From Lentimicrobium sp. (lineage in GTDB: Bacteria > Bacteroidota > Bacteroidia > Bacteroidales > Lentimicrobiaceae): a DNA stretch of 5,320 bases. The notes under the pieces were generated by a model. That model worked only from the letters and a program-made list of their open reading frames with translations. It made no database searches and was not told the DNA's origin. Made by a program: the position numbers and the translations under genes. Every line of letters starts with the position of its first letter. Position 1 is the stretch's first letter. This document shows, piece after piece, positions 1 to 5,320 of this stretch. The stretch lies in assembly GCA_013336205.1 (NCBI GenBank), contig JAAXUD010000239.1, positions 1 through 5,320 of the forward strand, in the 5' to 3' direction.

Positions 1-684
1 ATTCCGCCTGAGTAGAGAGAGATTGTTGTTCATGCGGTCCATCGAAGAACTGATCTGGTTGCCCTGTTCAACTCCGGAAATGGAATCGAGCTTTCTGAGT
101 CTTAAAGTAATCTCAAGTTGTTTGATGGAATAATCAAAATCACGCCTGGAATCTTCAAATTCCTTAAGGGAAATTAATTTATCTTTAAAGAATTGCTCTT
201 TTCTTCTGAAATCTGTTTTTACTTTATCAATTTCATATTGAAGCTGAATGATCTCCCTTTGCCGGGTATAACGCAATTGCTCAAGGCTTATCCTGGTGTT
301 TGACAAATTATTGATAGCATCATACATCCTGGTTTCCTGATCCATATAACTGAGCTCCATATTCGCGTTAGCCAGTTTTAAGATAGGTTCCCCTTTTTTA
401 AGTATTGCGCCATCTTCTACATAGACTTCTTCAACAATTCCGCCCTGAACAGCGTCAATGTAAACAGTATTTCGAGGGAAAACCACACCATCAACCGGAA
501 TAAACTCCTGAAACCTGCCCTTTTCTACCCGGGCAATTGTTAACTGATTTTTATCAACATATAAGCGGCTGCTGTTATCCCTGATAAACAACATCCAAAC
601 AAGCAAAACCAAAAATATACCGATTCCTCCTATTGCAAGTAATTTTGCGGTAGTCCACTTCTTTTTTTCAATTACTCTGTCCAT
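1..684 (-). CDS. HlyD-family membrane-fusion / efflux periplasmic adaptor subunit (partial, N-terminal 228 residues)
   Basis: This is the N-terminal part of a periplasmic adaptor that links an inner-membrane exporter to an outer-membrane channel. The frame is open from the ATG at 684 to the left edge, so the C-terminal beta-barrel and membrane-proximal domains are not seen. Visible in order: a short basic N-terminus (MDRVIEKKKW), one hydrophobic anchor at about residues 13-32, a first beta/lipoyl half-domain at about 75-107 (GGIVEEVYVEDGAILKKGEP, the usual turn-and-lysine pattern), then a long charged heptad-rich helix from about 109 to beyond 200 that should form the coiled-coil hairpin. Bacterial HlyD/MacA-like adaptors usually have about 350-450 residues, so roughly half is present. 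The start is supported by GAGG four bases upstream and a sigma-54 promoter match 18 nt before that leader. The gene diverges from a sigma-54 activator. An ABC-type (MacB-like) partner off the left edge is likely but not shown; an RND partner is the alternative. Confidence 0.9.
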   Translation of the reverse strand, partial: MDRVIEKKKWTTAKLLAIGGIGIFLVLLVWMLFIRDNSSRLYVDKNQLTIARVEKGRFQEFIPVDGVVFPRNTVYIDAVQGGIVEEVYVEDGAILKKGEPILKLANANMELSYMDQETRMYDAINNLSNTRISLEQLRYTRQREIIQLQYEIDKVKTDFRRKEQFFKDKLISLKEFEDSRRDFDYSIKQLEITLRLRKLDSISGVEQGNQISSSMDRMNNNLSLLRRN

Positions 685-688
685 TTAA

Positions 689-692
689 CCTC
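689..692 (-). promoter_or_regulatory. Shine-Dalgarno-like site of the adaptor gene
   Basis: On the minus strand GAGG lies four bases upstream of the ATG at 684, within the leader ATTGAGGTTAA. The spacing is slightly short but usable. It supports the chosen start, and it falls inside the approximately 18-nt leader predicted from the sigma-54 promoter. Confidence 0.45.
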
Positions 693-713
693 AATTTTCT
701 GTTTTAGCCTTTA

Positions 714-728
714 GCCAATATTGTGCCA
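714..728 (-). promoter_or_regulatory. Sigma-54 (-24/-12) promoter of the efflux adaptor gene
   Basis: Read on the minus strand the sequence is TGGCAC-AATAT-TGGC. The consensus is TGGCAC-N5-TTGC: the -24 hexamer is perfect, the invariant GG and GC are separated by exactly 10 bases, and only one base of the -12 element differs (TG instead of TT before GC). Counting from the -12 C puts the transcription start near 702, on an A, giving an approximately 18-nt leader with a GAGG ribosome site before the ATG at 684. A divergent gene for a sigma-54 activator 170 bp away makes a functional promoter much more likely than a chance match. Activity is inferred. Confidence 0.75.
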
Positions 729-784
729 TTAATGTTAATTAATTGAATACCATTCACTTGCAAAATTTTACAATTTATTAACAA

Positions 785-816
785 TTTGAGGCTGTTCAAA
801 GCCGTTCTAATATTTG
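785..816 (+). promoter_or_regulatory. Possible Bacteroidetes housekeeping promoter for the regulator-kinase operon
   Basis: TTTG at 785-788 is followed 20 bases later by AATATTTG at 809-816. The Bacteroidetes primary-sigma consensus is TTTG around -33 and TAnnTTTG around -7 with a spacer of about 19-20, so this fits with one mismatch in the -7 element (AA for TA). It would start transcription near 823, with an approximately 80-nt leader before the ATG at 902. It overlaps the left arm of the dyad at 807-837, which would allow autoregulation. In AT-rich DNA such matches occur by chance, so support is weak. Confidence 0.3.
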
Positions 817-837
817 TTCGTTTCCGAACAATGTTAG
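807..837. promoter_or_regulatory. Inverted repeat, candidate enhancer/upstream activating site for the response regulator
   Basis: The core is a perfect 7-bp dyad, TTGTTCG-TTTC-CGAACAA, at 814-831. It extends outward to CTAA at 807-810 and TTAG at 834-837 if one bulge and one mismatch are allowed. The centre, near 822.5, is about 120 bp upstream of the predicted start (about 702) of the divergent sigma-54 promoter. Sigma-54 activators of the NtrC family typically bind dyads roughly 80-150 bp upstream of their target promoter. No T-run follows on either strand, so it is not an intrinsic terminator, and it lies between divergent genes. Binding by the adjacent regulator is inference. Confidence 0.55.
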
Positions 838-873
838 TATATTAGCTGATCAAATTTAGTAAAATGCCAACAT

Positions 874-888
874 TGGGCACATCACTGC
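874..888 (+). promoter_or_regulatory. Weak sigma-54-like element just upstream of the response regulator
   Basis: TGGGCACATCACTGC keeps the invariant GG-N10-GC spacing of a -24/-12 promoter but matches little else: GCA replaces CAC after TGG, and CTGC replaces TTGC. The predicted start near 900 is only two bases before the ATG at 902, so the transcript would be essentially leaderless. It may be a chance match, or a decoy or autoregulatory site. Confidence 0.2.
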
Positions 889-901
889 AAAATTTTTACA
901 G

Positions 902-2281
902 ATGAATAAAATTGAGGCCAGAATCCTGATTGTAGACGACGATCAGGATGTTTTGCTAGCTGCAAAATTGTTTCTTAAACAGCACTTTACAGTGGTGCAT
1001 ACCGAGAAAAATCCGGAAAATCTTCCGGCATTGCTGAAGAGCGATAGTTATGATCTGATTTTACTGGATATGAATTTCTCTCGGGATGCAACCAGTGGAA
1101 AGGAAGGATTTCACTGGCTCAATAAAATAATTGAGATTGACCCACTGGCTGTAGTAATTTTTATTACAGGCTATGGAGACATTGAATTGGCTGTACAGGG
1201 AATTAAAGAAGGCGCAACAAATTTCATTCTAAAGCCGTGGGACAACAAAAAATTACTTGCCACCATTACTGCAAATCTTAAAGTAAGACATTCAAAAGAA
1301 GAAATTGAAGACCTGCGCAGTAAACAAAAGGTACTTATTGCCAACCAGGACCAGGCGTATGGCAATCTGATCGGACAATCGGAAGCTATGCGAAAAGTAA
1401 TGGCTACAGTCGAAAAAGTTGCAAAAACAGAAGCCAATGTCTTGATTTTAGGGGAGAATGGGACAGGAAAAGAATTGATAGCCAGGGCTATACATAGAGC
1501 CTCGATGCGCAAAGACGAGGTTTTTATCAGCGTTGACCTTGGGGCTATCAGTGAAACACTTTTTGAAAGTGAGCTTTTTGGTTTTAAGAAAGGTGCATTT
1601 ACCGATGCCAAAGAAGACAGGGCCGGTCGCTTTGAAGCAGCCAATAAGGGGAGTATATTCCTTGACGAGATCGGCAACCTGACGTTTAATTTGCAATCGA
1701 AACTGTTGAGTGTTGTGCAGAACCGCAAAGTCGTCAGACTTGGAACAAACCGGGAGATTCCTATTGATGTCCGATTGATCTGTGCAACCAACATGCCTCT
1801 TTACCAGATGGTTAGCGAGAGCAAATTCAGGCAGGATTTGTTATACAGGATAAATACAGTTGAAATTCACCTACCGCCTCTTCGTGAACGATTTGATGAT
1901 ATTCCATTACTTGCAGAGCATTTTTTGGAGATCTACTGCAAAAAATACAAGATGCCACTGAAACGGATTAATCCAGCCACATTGCGGAGACTTGAGAAAC
2001 ACACCTGGCCGGGCAATATCAGGGAACTGCAGCATTCTGTTGAAAGGGCTGTTATTATGAGTGAAAGCAACATTCTGATGCCTCAGGACTTCTTTTTATC
2101 ACAAATTGATGACAATGGCGATTCTGATACCAGCGAAGATATTACCAACCTGGAGGAAAGAGAAAAATTACTCATCAGACGTGTAATCGACAAACACGGA
2201 GGCAACATCAGCAAAGCAGCAAAAGAACTTGGATTAACCCGTGCTTCACTTTACAGGAGAATAGAAAAACATGGGCTTTAA
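902..2281 (+). CDS. Sigma-54-dependent response regulator, NtrC family (REC-AAA+-Fis HTH)
   Basis: A DNA-binding transcription activator of 459 residues, normal for the family, that when phosphorylated uses ATP to remodel sigma-54 RNA polymerase. The receiver domain is at about 6-125, with acidic residues D12-D14, phospho-acceptor D56, T89 and K111 all in place. A linker helix leads to the AAA+ domain at about 155-395: Walker A GENGTGKE (184-191), sigma-54-contact loop GAFTDA (231-236), Walker B with D255-E256, sensor I ATN (295-297), arginine-finger candidates R310 and R316, and WPGNIREL (369-376) at sensor II. The C-terminal Fis-type helix-turn-helix is at about 420-459. The loop carries D235 where GAFTGA has glycine. 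No clear Shine-Dalgarno precedes the ATG; the start is supported by the receiver beginning at residue 6. The stop overlaps the histidine kinase start, so the two form one operon. Likely target: the divergent sigma-54 promoter of the adaptor gene. NtrC, ZraR and AtoC share this architecture, so no symbol is assigned. Confidence 0.95.
   Translation: MNKIEARILIVDDDQDVLLAAKLFLKQHFTVVHTEKNPENLPALLKSDSYDLILLDMNFSRDATSGKEGFHWLNKIIEIDPLAVVIFITGYGDIELAVQGIKEGATNFILKPWDNKKLLATITANLKVRHSKEEIEDLRSKQKVLIANQDQAYGNLIGQSEAMRKVMATVEKVAKTEANVLILGENGTGKELIARAIHRASMRKDEVFISVDLGAISETLFESELFGFKKGAFTDAKEDRAGRFEAANKGSIFLDEIGNLTFNLQSKLLSVVQNRKVVRLGTNREIPIDVRLICATNMPLYQMVSESKFRQDLLYRINTVEIHLPPLRERFDDIPLLAEHFLEIYCKKYKMPLKRINPATLRRLEKHTWPGNIRELQHSVERAVIMSESNILMPQDFFLSQIDDNGDSDTSEDITNLEEREKLLIRRVIDKHGGNISKAAKELGLTRASLYRRIEKHGL
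2255..2260 (+). promoter_or_regulatory. Internal ribosome-binding site of the histidine kinase gene
   Basis: AGGAGA lies within the last codons of the response-regulator gene, ten bases before the kinase ATG at 2271. It is the clearest Shine-Dalgarno-like sequence in the window. It fixes the kinase start and supports translation coupled to the upstream gene. Confidence 0.55.
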
Positions 2282-3626
2282 AAAATTCAGACTTTGGGTA
2301 TTTATCAGAGTTGCGCTGTTAACAGCCAATCTGCTATTGCTCGTTATTCTGATCAGCCGGCAACAGCATGAAATCACATCCCTGATAACAGGACTATTTG
2401 CCCTGGTGCAGATAGGAAGTCTTATTCACTATGTTGAACGCACCAACCGGAAGCTTACCCAATTTCTTGAAAGCATCAGACACTCTGATTTTAGCTCTTC
2501 TTTTAGTGACAGGGGCCTTGGCCGGAGTTTTGAAGGGCTGAACCGGGCATTTAATGAGGTAATCCGTGAATTCAGAAAAAACAGGGCTGAAAAGGAAGAG
2601 CATTATAACTATCTGCTTACGGTTGTTCAGCATGTCAGCATTGGTATTATTGCTTTTCGCAAAGATGGCAAGGTTGATATTATCAACAATGCTGTAAAAC
2701 GCTTGCTCCGTATCAGTAATCTCAAGCAGATACAAGACCTTGCGACTATTAAGCAGGAGTTGCCAGGGCTTTTATTGAATATGAAAGCCGGGGAAAAACA
2801 ACTGATCAAGCTGGTGGTCGAAGATGAACTTCAGCAATTATCGGTCTATGCCACTGAATTCAGAATGCGCGGAGAAGAGTTTTTACTTGTGTCACTTCAA
2901 AACATAAGCTCCGAACTTGAAGAAAAGGAAATAGAATCGTGGCAGAAACTTATCAGGGTGCTCACACATGAAATCATGAACTCAATTACCCCGATTTCCT
3001 CCCTGGCATCCACCGTTCAGGATATTCTTATCGAAGAATCCGATGATAATTTCAGCATCAGGGAACTCGACGAGGATGATGTAGAAAGCATTCAACAGGC
3101 ACTATCAACGATCAGCAGCCGGAGCCAGGGTCTTTTAACATTTGTTGAAACCTATAGAAACCTGACCCGAATACCACGTCCGAATTTCAGATATTTTGAG
3201 GTCAGAGAACTTTTTGACCGGGCGCATGTTTTGTTAAAGCCCAAAATGGATAAATACGGAATTGTATGCAATGCCAGGCTTTTTCCGGAAGAGCTTATGA
3301 TAACAGCCGACCCGGATCTGATTGACCAGGTAGTTATAAATCTATTGCTCAACGCAATCGATGCTGTTAAAGAATCCCAGCAGCCTGAAATTGCCGTGAC
3401 TGCCTCAATAAATGCCAGCGGAAGGGTAAGTATTGACTTTGCTGATAATGGATCAGGCATAAAACCTGACATCCTCGATAAGGTTTTTATGCCTTTTTTC
3501 ACTTCTAAAAAAGAAGGATCAGGAATCGGCTTAAGCCTTTCAAGACAAATAATGCACCTTCACAAAGGCACTATATCAGTTAAATCCAGGCCTGGCGAAG
3601 GCGCAGTTTTTACGCTGGTATTTTAG
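2271..3626 (+). CDS. Membrane-bound PAS-type sensor histidine kinase, partner of the upstream regulator
   Basis: A 451-residue kinase that autophosphorylates on histidine and should donate phosphate to D56 of the upstream regulator. Two hydrophobic segments (about 8-28 and 36-54) are separated by only about seven residues (RQQHEIT), so there is no periplasmic sensor domain. A HAMP-like or linker helix follows (about 55-112), then a PAS-like domain (about 113-215, with GIIAFRKDGKVDIINNAVKRLL). The phospho-acceptor is H233 in LTHEIMNSITP. The ATPase domain has the N box (N357, N361, A362, D364), G1 box DNGSGI (392-397), F box FMPFFTSKK (406-414) and G2 box GSGIGLS (416-422). An acidic stretch at about 251-276 (EESDD, DEDD) lengthens the connection between the two dimerisation helices. 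The gene overlaps the regulator by 11 bp in another frame and has an AGGAGA ribosome site, a tight cognate pairing. The overall form resembles NtrY/NtrB-like kinases; the signal is unknown. Confidence 0.93.
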   Translation: MGFKKFRLWVFIRVALLTANLLLLVILISRQQHEITSLITGLFALVQIGSLIHYVERTNRKLTQFLESIRHSDFSSSFSDRGLGRSFEGLNRAFNEVIREFRKNRAEKEEHYNYLLTVVQHVSIGIIAFRKDGKVDIINNAVKRLLRISNLKQIQDLATIKQELPGLLLNMKAGEKQLIKLVVEDELQQLSVYATEFRMRGEEFLLVSLQNISSELEEKEIESWQKLIRVLTHEIMNSITPISSLASTVQDILIEESDDNFSIRELDEDDVESIQQALSTISSRSQGLLTFVETYRNLTRIPRPNFRYFEVRELFDRAHVLLKPKMDKYGIVCNARLFPEELMITADPDLIDQVVINLLLNAIDAVKESQQPEIAVTASINASGRVSIDFADNGSGIKPDILDKVFMPFFTSKKEGSGIGLSLSRQIMHLHKGTISVKSRPGEGAVFTLVF

Positions 3627-3671
3627 ATTAAATAAACTCAAGTGGCTATTGCCGGAACCAAATAAGTAAAA

Positions 3672-4280
3672 ATGAAAATGAATATCAAAACTGCCTCAAA
3701 CGACTATCCGATAAACGATTTGCTGCGCCAGCGCTGGTCCCCCAGGGCATTTAATGGTCAGGGTGTAGAAAAAGCCAAACTCTTATCAATATTTGAAGCC
3801 GCACGCTGGAGTCCATCTGCCTCCAACCTGCAACCATGGAGGTTTATTGTTGGGATCAAAGGCGATAAAACCTATGAAAAAATAGTAAGCACCCTGGTTG
3901 AATTTAACCAGCTCTGGGCAACCACAGCGCCTGTGCTTCTTTTAGCAATAACGAAAAGCACCAATAACAGGGGTGATAAGAATATCTCTGCAGCTTATGA
4001 CCTTGGACAGGCAGTTGCACACCTGACCTTTCAGGCTTCTGCCGAAGAATTATTTGTACACCAGATGGGCGGATTCGACAAAGCGAAGACAAGTGTGCTT
4101 TTTGAGATTCCCGAAGATTTCATTGTTGAAACCGCAATCGCAATCGGATATATGGGCAACCCGGATATTCTACCTGAAAACCTGAAGAAAATGGAGATTT
4201 CACCACGTGAGCGCCAAAAAACTTCAGGATTTATATTTTCAGACAAATTTGGTCAGTCCACCGATATTTTTAATCAATAA
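3672..4280 (+). CDS. Nitroreductase-family FMN-dependent oxidoreductase
   Basis: A cytoplasmic flavoprotein of 202 residues, typical for the nitroreductase fold, which generally acts as an FMN-bound homodimer using NAD(P)H. The N-terminal RWSPRAF (21-27) is the usual R-x-S-x-R FMN-phosphate signature. ARWSPSASNLQPWRFIV (44-60) is the conserved helix and S-x-x-N-x-Q-P-W segment that contacts flavin. MGGFD and AIGYMGNPD in the second half match the family's C-terminal flavin-binding region, and the tail R-x-x-x-x-x-SGFIFSDKFG resembles the usual end. Substrate specificity cannot be read: members reduce nitroaromatics, quinones, enones or flavins. No signal peptide. ATG 3672 and ATG 3678 are both possible starts, and neither has a clear Shine-Dalgarno sequence. 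It begins 45 bp after the kinase stop with no terminator visible between, and ends 13 bp before the cyclase gene. Cotranscription is possible, but a functional link to the two-component system is not evident. Confidence 0.9.
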   Translation: MKMNIKTASNDYPINDLLRQRWSPRAFNGQGVEKAKLLSIFEAARWSPSASNLQPWRFIVGIKGDKTYEKIVSTLVEFNQLWATTAPVLLLAITKSTNNRGDKNISAAYDLGQAVAHLTFQASAEELFVHQMGGFDKAKTSVLFEIPEDFIVETAIAIGYMGNPDILPENLKKMEISPRERQKTSGFIFSDKFGQSTDIFNQ

Positions 4281-4293
4281 TTTTATTTAAGCC

Positions 4294-5301
4294 ATGGGCC
4301 GGATAACTCTTCATATCTTTTTATACAGCATAATTTTTTTGACACTTTCAGGATGTGGAGAACGTTCAGGGTCAGGAACAAAATCCACAGATAATAAAGC
4401 TGTAGAAACAAAAAATATTTTTGTGCCAGAATTCAATGCAGACTCTGCCTATGGCTTTATTGAAAAGCAATTGGCATTTGGACCAAGGGTGCCAAATACG
4501 GCAGCCCATAAAGCTTGTGCGATCTGGCTTGAATCCTCGTTCAGGCGTTTTACGCCAAATGTAATAGTTCAGCAAGCCAAACTGAGGGCTTTTAATGGAA
4601 CAATGCTGGATTCGAAAAACATTATTGCAGTTTTTAACCCTGAAAACCAATCACGCATATTGTTGTGTGCCCATTGGGACTCAAGGCCCTGGGCCGATCA
4701 TGATCCTGACCCTGCAAACAGAAAGAAACCTGTTCCGGCAGCCAATGATGGCGGTAGTGGTGTGGGTGTATTACTTGAAATAGCAAGGCAAATGAGCCTT
4801 CATAACCCCGGACTGGGCGTAGATATTGTGCTTTTTGATTCTGAAGATTATGGTGAGCCCCAGGAGATGCAGGGGACAAATGAAGATTCCTGGGCATTAG
4901 GCTCGCAGCACTGGTCGAAAAACCCACATGTGCCCGGATACACGGCCCGGTTTGGTATTTTGCTGGATATGGTTGGAGCCAAAGGTGCGACCTTCACCAT
5001 GGAGGGAACCTCAATGTATTACGCACCTGACATTATGCGCAGGGTTTGGGATGTGGCCCACAGACTTGGCTATGAATCTTACTTTTCAACAAAAAAGACA
5101 GGTGCTATTACTGATGACCACCTCTATGTTAATGAAATTCTTAAGGTTCCAACCATCGATATTATCGATTATGATCAGGACCGGGAGAAAGGCTTCTTTG
5201 AATACTGGCATACTGTTAAAGACGATATGAGCAACATTGATAAAGAAACACTACGTGCAGTTGGTCATACTGTTTTAACAGTAGTTTATGAATCAAAATA
5301 A
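4294..5301 (+). CDS. Lipoprotein glutaminyl-peptide cyclotransferase (M28-like zinc glutaminyl cyclase)
   Basis: Converts N-terminal glutamine of exported proteins to pyroglutamate with release of ammonia. The 335-residue product starts with a lipoprotein signal: hydrophobic residues 4-19, then the lipobox LSGC with Cys21, so it should be anchored in the cell envelope. The catalytic domain at about 48-333 has the M28-like metal-site motifs AHWDSRP (126-132), ANDGGSG with D152, and FDSEDYGE with E184-D185. Features that separate the cyclases from aminopeptidases are also present: LLDMVGA with D225, TDDH (273-276) and YWHT (304-307). D152, E184/D185, D225, D274, W305 and H306 line up by motif with human QC D159, E201/E202, D248, D305, W329 and H330. 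Mammalian-type cyclases of this kind are known in Bacteroidetes such as Porphyromonas, where many signal-peptidase products begin with Gln. The alternative is an M28 aminopeptidase, judged less likely because of WHT and DDH. The start has no clear Shine-Dalgarno; the signal peptide decides it. Confidence 0.9.
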   Translation: MGRITLHIFLYSIIFLTLSGCGERSGSGTKSTDNKAVETKNIFVPEFNADSAYGFIEKQLAFGPRVPNTAAHKACAIWLESSFRRFTPNVIVQQAKLRAFNGTMLDSKNIIAVFNPENQSRILLCAHWDSRPWADHDPDPANRKKPVPAANDGGSGVGVLLEIARQMSLHNPGLGVDIVLFDSEDYGEPQEMQGTNEDSWALGSQHWSKNPHVPGYTARFGILLDMVGAKGATFTMEGTSMYYAPDIMRRVWDVAHRLGYESYFSTKKTGAITDDHLYVNEILKVPTIDIIDYDQDREKGFFEYWHTVKDDMSNIDKETLRAVGHTVLTVVYESK

Positions 5302-5320
5302 AAAGTCTGAAATCATAAAA
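5288..5320 (+). CDS. Possible start of a downstream gene (partial, 11 codons)
   Basis: An ATG at 5288, in a different frame, overlaps the last 14 bases of the cyclase gene and stays open to the right edge. It reads MNQNKKSEIIK, a polar lysine-rich start plausible for a Bacteroidetes protein. Only 11 codons are visible and no ribosome-binding site stands out, so the product cannot be named. A chance open frame is a real alternative. Confidence 0.35.
   Translation, partial: MNQNKKSEIIK

Noticed and set aside
735..742. TTAATTAA palindrome in the intergenic region
   Set aside because: It is a low-complexity AT palindrome in AT-rich DNA with no supporting second copy. No convincing IHF-type consensus was found around it, so no binding site is claimed.
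807..837. Dyad considered as an intrinsic terminator
   Set aside because: There is no T-run after the stem on either strand, and the flanking genes diverge from this region, so a terminator makes no sense here.
1171..1794. 207-codon open frame on the minus strand inside the response regulator
   Set aside because: It lies wholly antisense to well-conserved REC and AAA+ domain coding sequence, and its translation shows no recognisable domain. It is a shadow of the real gene.
3152..3502. 116-codon minus-strand open frame inside the histidine kinase
   Set aside because: It is antisense to the ATPase domain, whose N, G1 and F boxes are intact on the plus strand, and its translation has no recognisable motif.
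3627..3671. Possible terminator between the kinase and nitroreductase genes
   Set aside because: No stable stem followed by a T-run is visible in these 45 bases. Whether the two genes are one transcript stays open.
4928..5230. 100-codon plus-strand open frame inside the glutaminyl cyclase
   Set aside because: It is out of frame with the conserved LLDMVGA, TDDH and YWHT motifs and is rich in Trp, Cys and Met, typical of a shifted reading. It is not a frameshifted fragment, because the main frame is complete.
1..5320. Mobile elements, CRISPR repeats, tRNA or rRNA genes
   Set aside because: By eye there is no transposase, no regularly spaced direct repeat and no tRNA-like or rRNA segment, and coding sequence fills nearly the whole window apart from the 217-bp spacer.

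Overview
The window looks like chromosomal DNA from a member of the Bacteroidota (Bacteroidetes), probably the Bacteroidales/Marinilabiliales side. The grounds are moderate-to-low GC, weak or absent Shine-Dalgarno sequences, an NtrC-type regulator with a GAFTDA loop, a HlyD-type adaptor with an N-terminal membrane anchor, and a lipoprotein glutaminyl cyclase of the metallopeptidase-like type known from this phylum. This assignment is inference; no rRNA or other taxonomic marker is present.

Layout: (1) Positions 1-684, minus strand: the first 228 codons of a HlyD-family membrane-fusion (efflux adaptor) protein, whose C-terminus lies off the left edge. (2) Positions 685-901: a 217-bp divergent intergenic region. 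It holds a strong sigma-54 (-24/-12) promoter match facing the adaptor gene, and about 120 bp upstream of that promoter's predicted start site an inverted repeat that looks like an enhancer-type activator site. (3) Positions 902-3626, plus strand: an NtrC-family sigma-54-activating response regulator and a membrane-bound PAS-type histidine kinase, overlapping by 11 bp. (4) Positions 3672-5301, plus strand: a nitroreductase-family flavoprotein and a lipoprotein glutaminyl cyclase. A possible further gene begins inside the end of the cyclase gene and runs off the right edge.

How the parts fit: the left half reads as a self-contained regulatory circuit. The kinase senses a signal at or in the membrane and phosphorylates the response regulator. 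The regulator would bind the dyad in the divergent spacer and activate RNA polymerase-sigma-54 at the -24/-12 promoter, switching on the adaptor and probably the rest of an exporter encoded off the left edge. All components of this inferred circuit, including the promoter and the putative enhancer, are visible here. The two right-hand genes are probably unrelated in function: one is a flavin reductase of unknown substrate, the other makes N-terminal pyroglutamate on exported proteins.

I see no mobile element, CRISPR array, RNA gene or clearly novel multigene system. The most interesting content is the regulatory architecture of the intergenic region, followed by the unusual features of the regulator and kinase.
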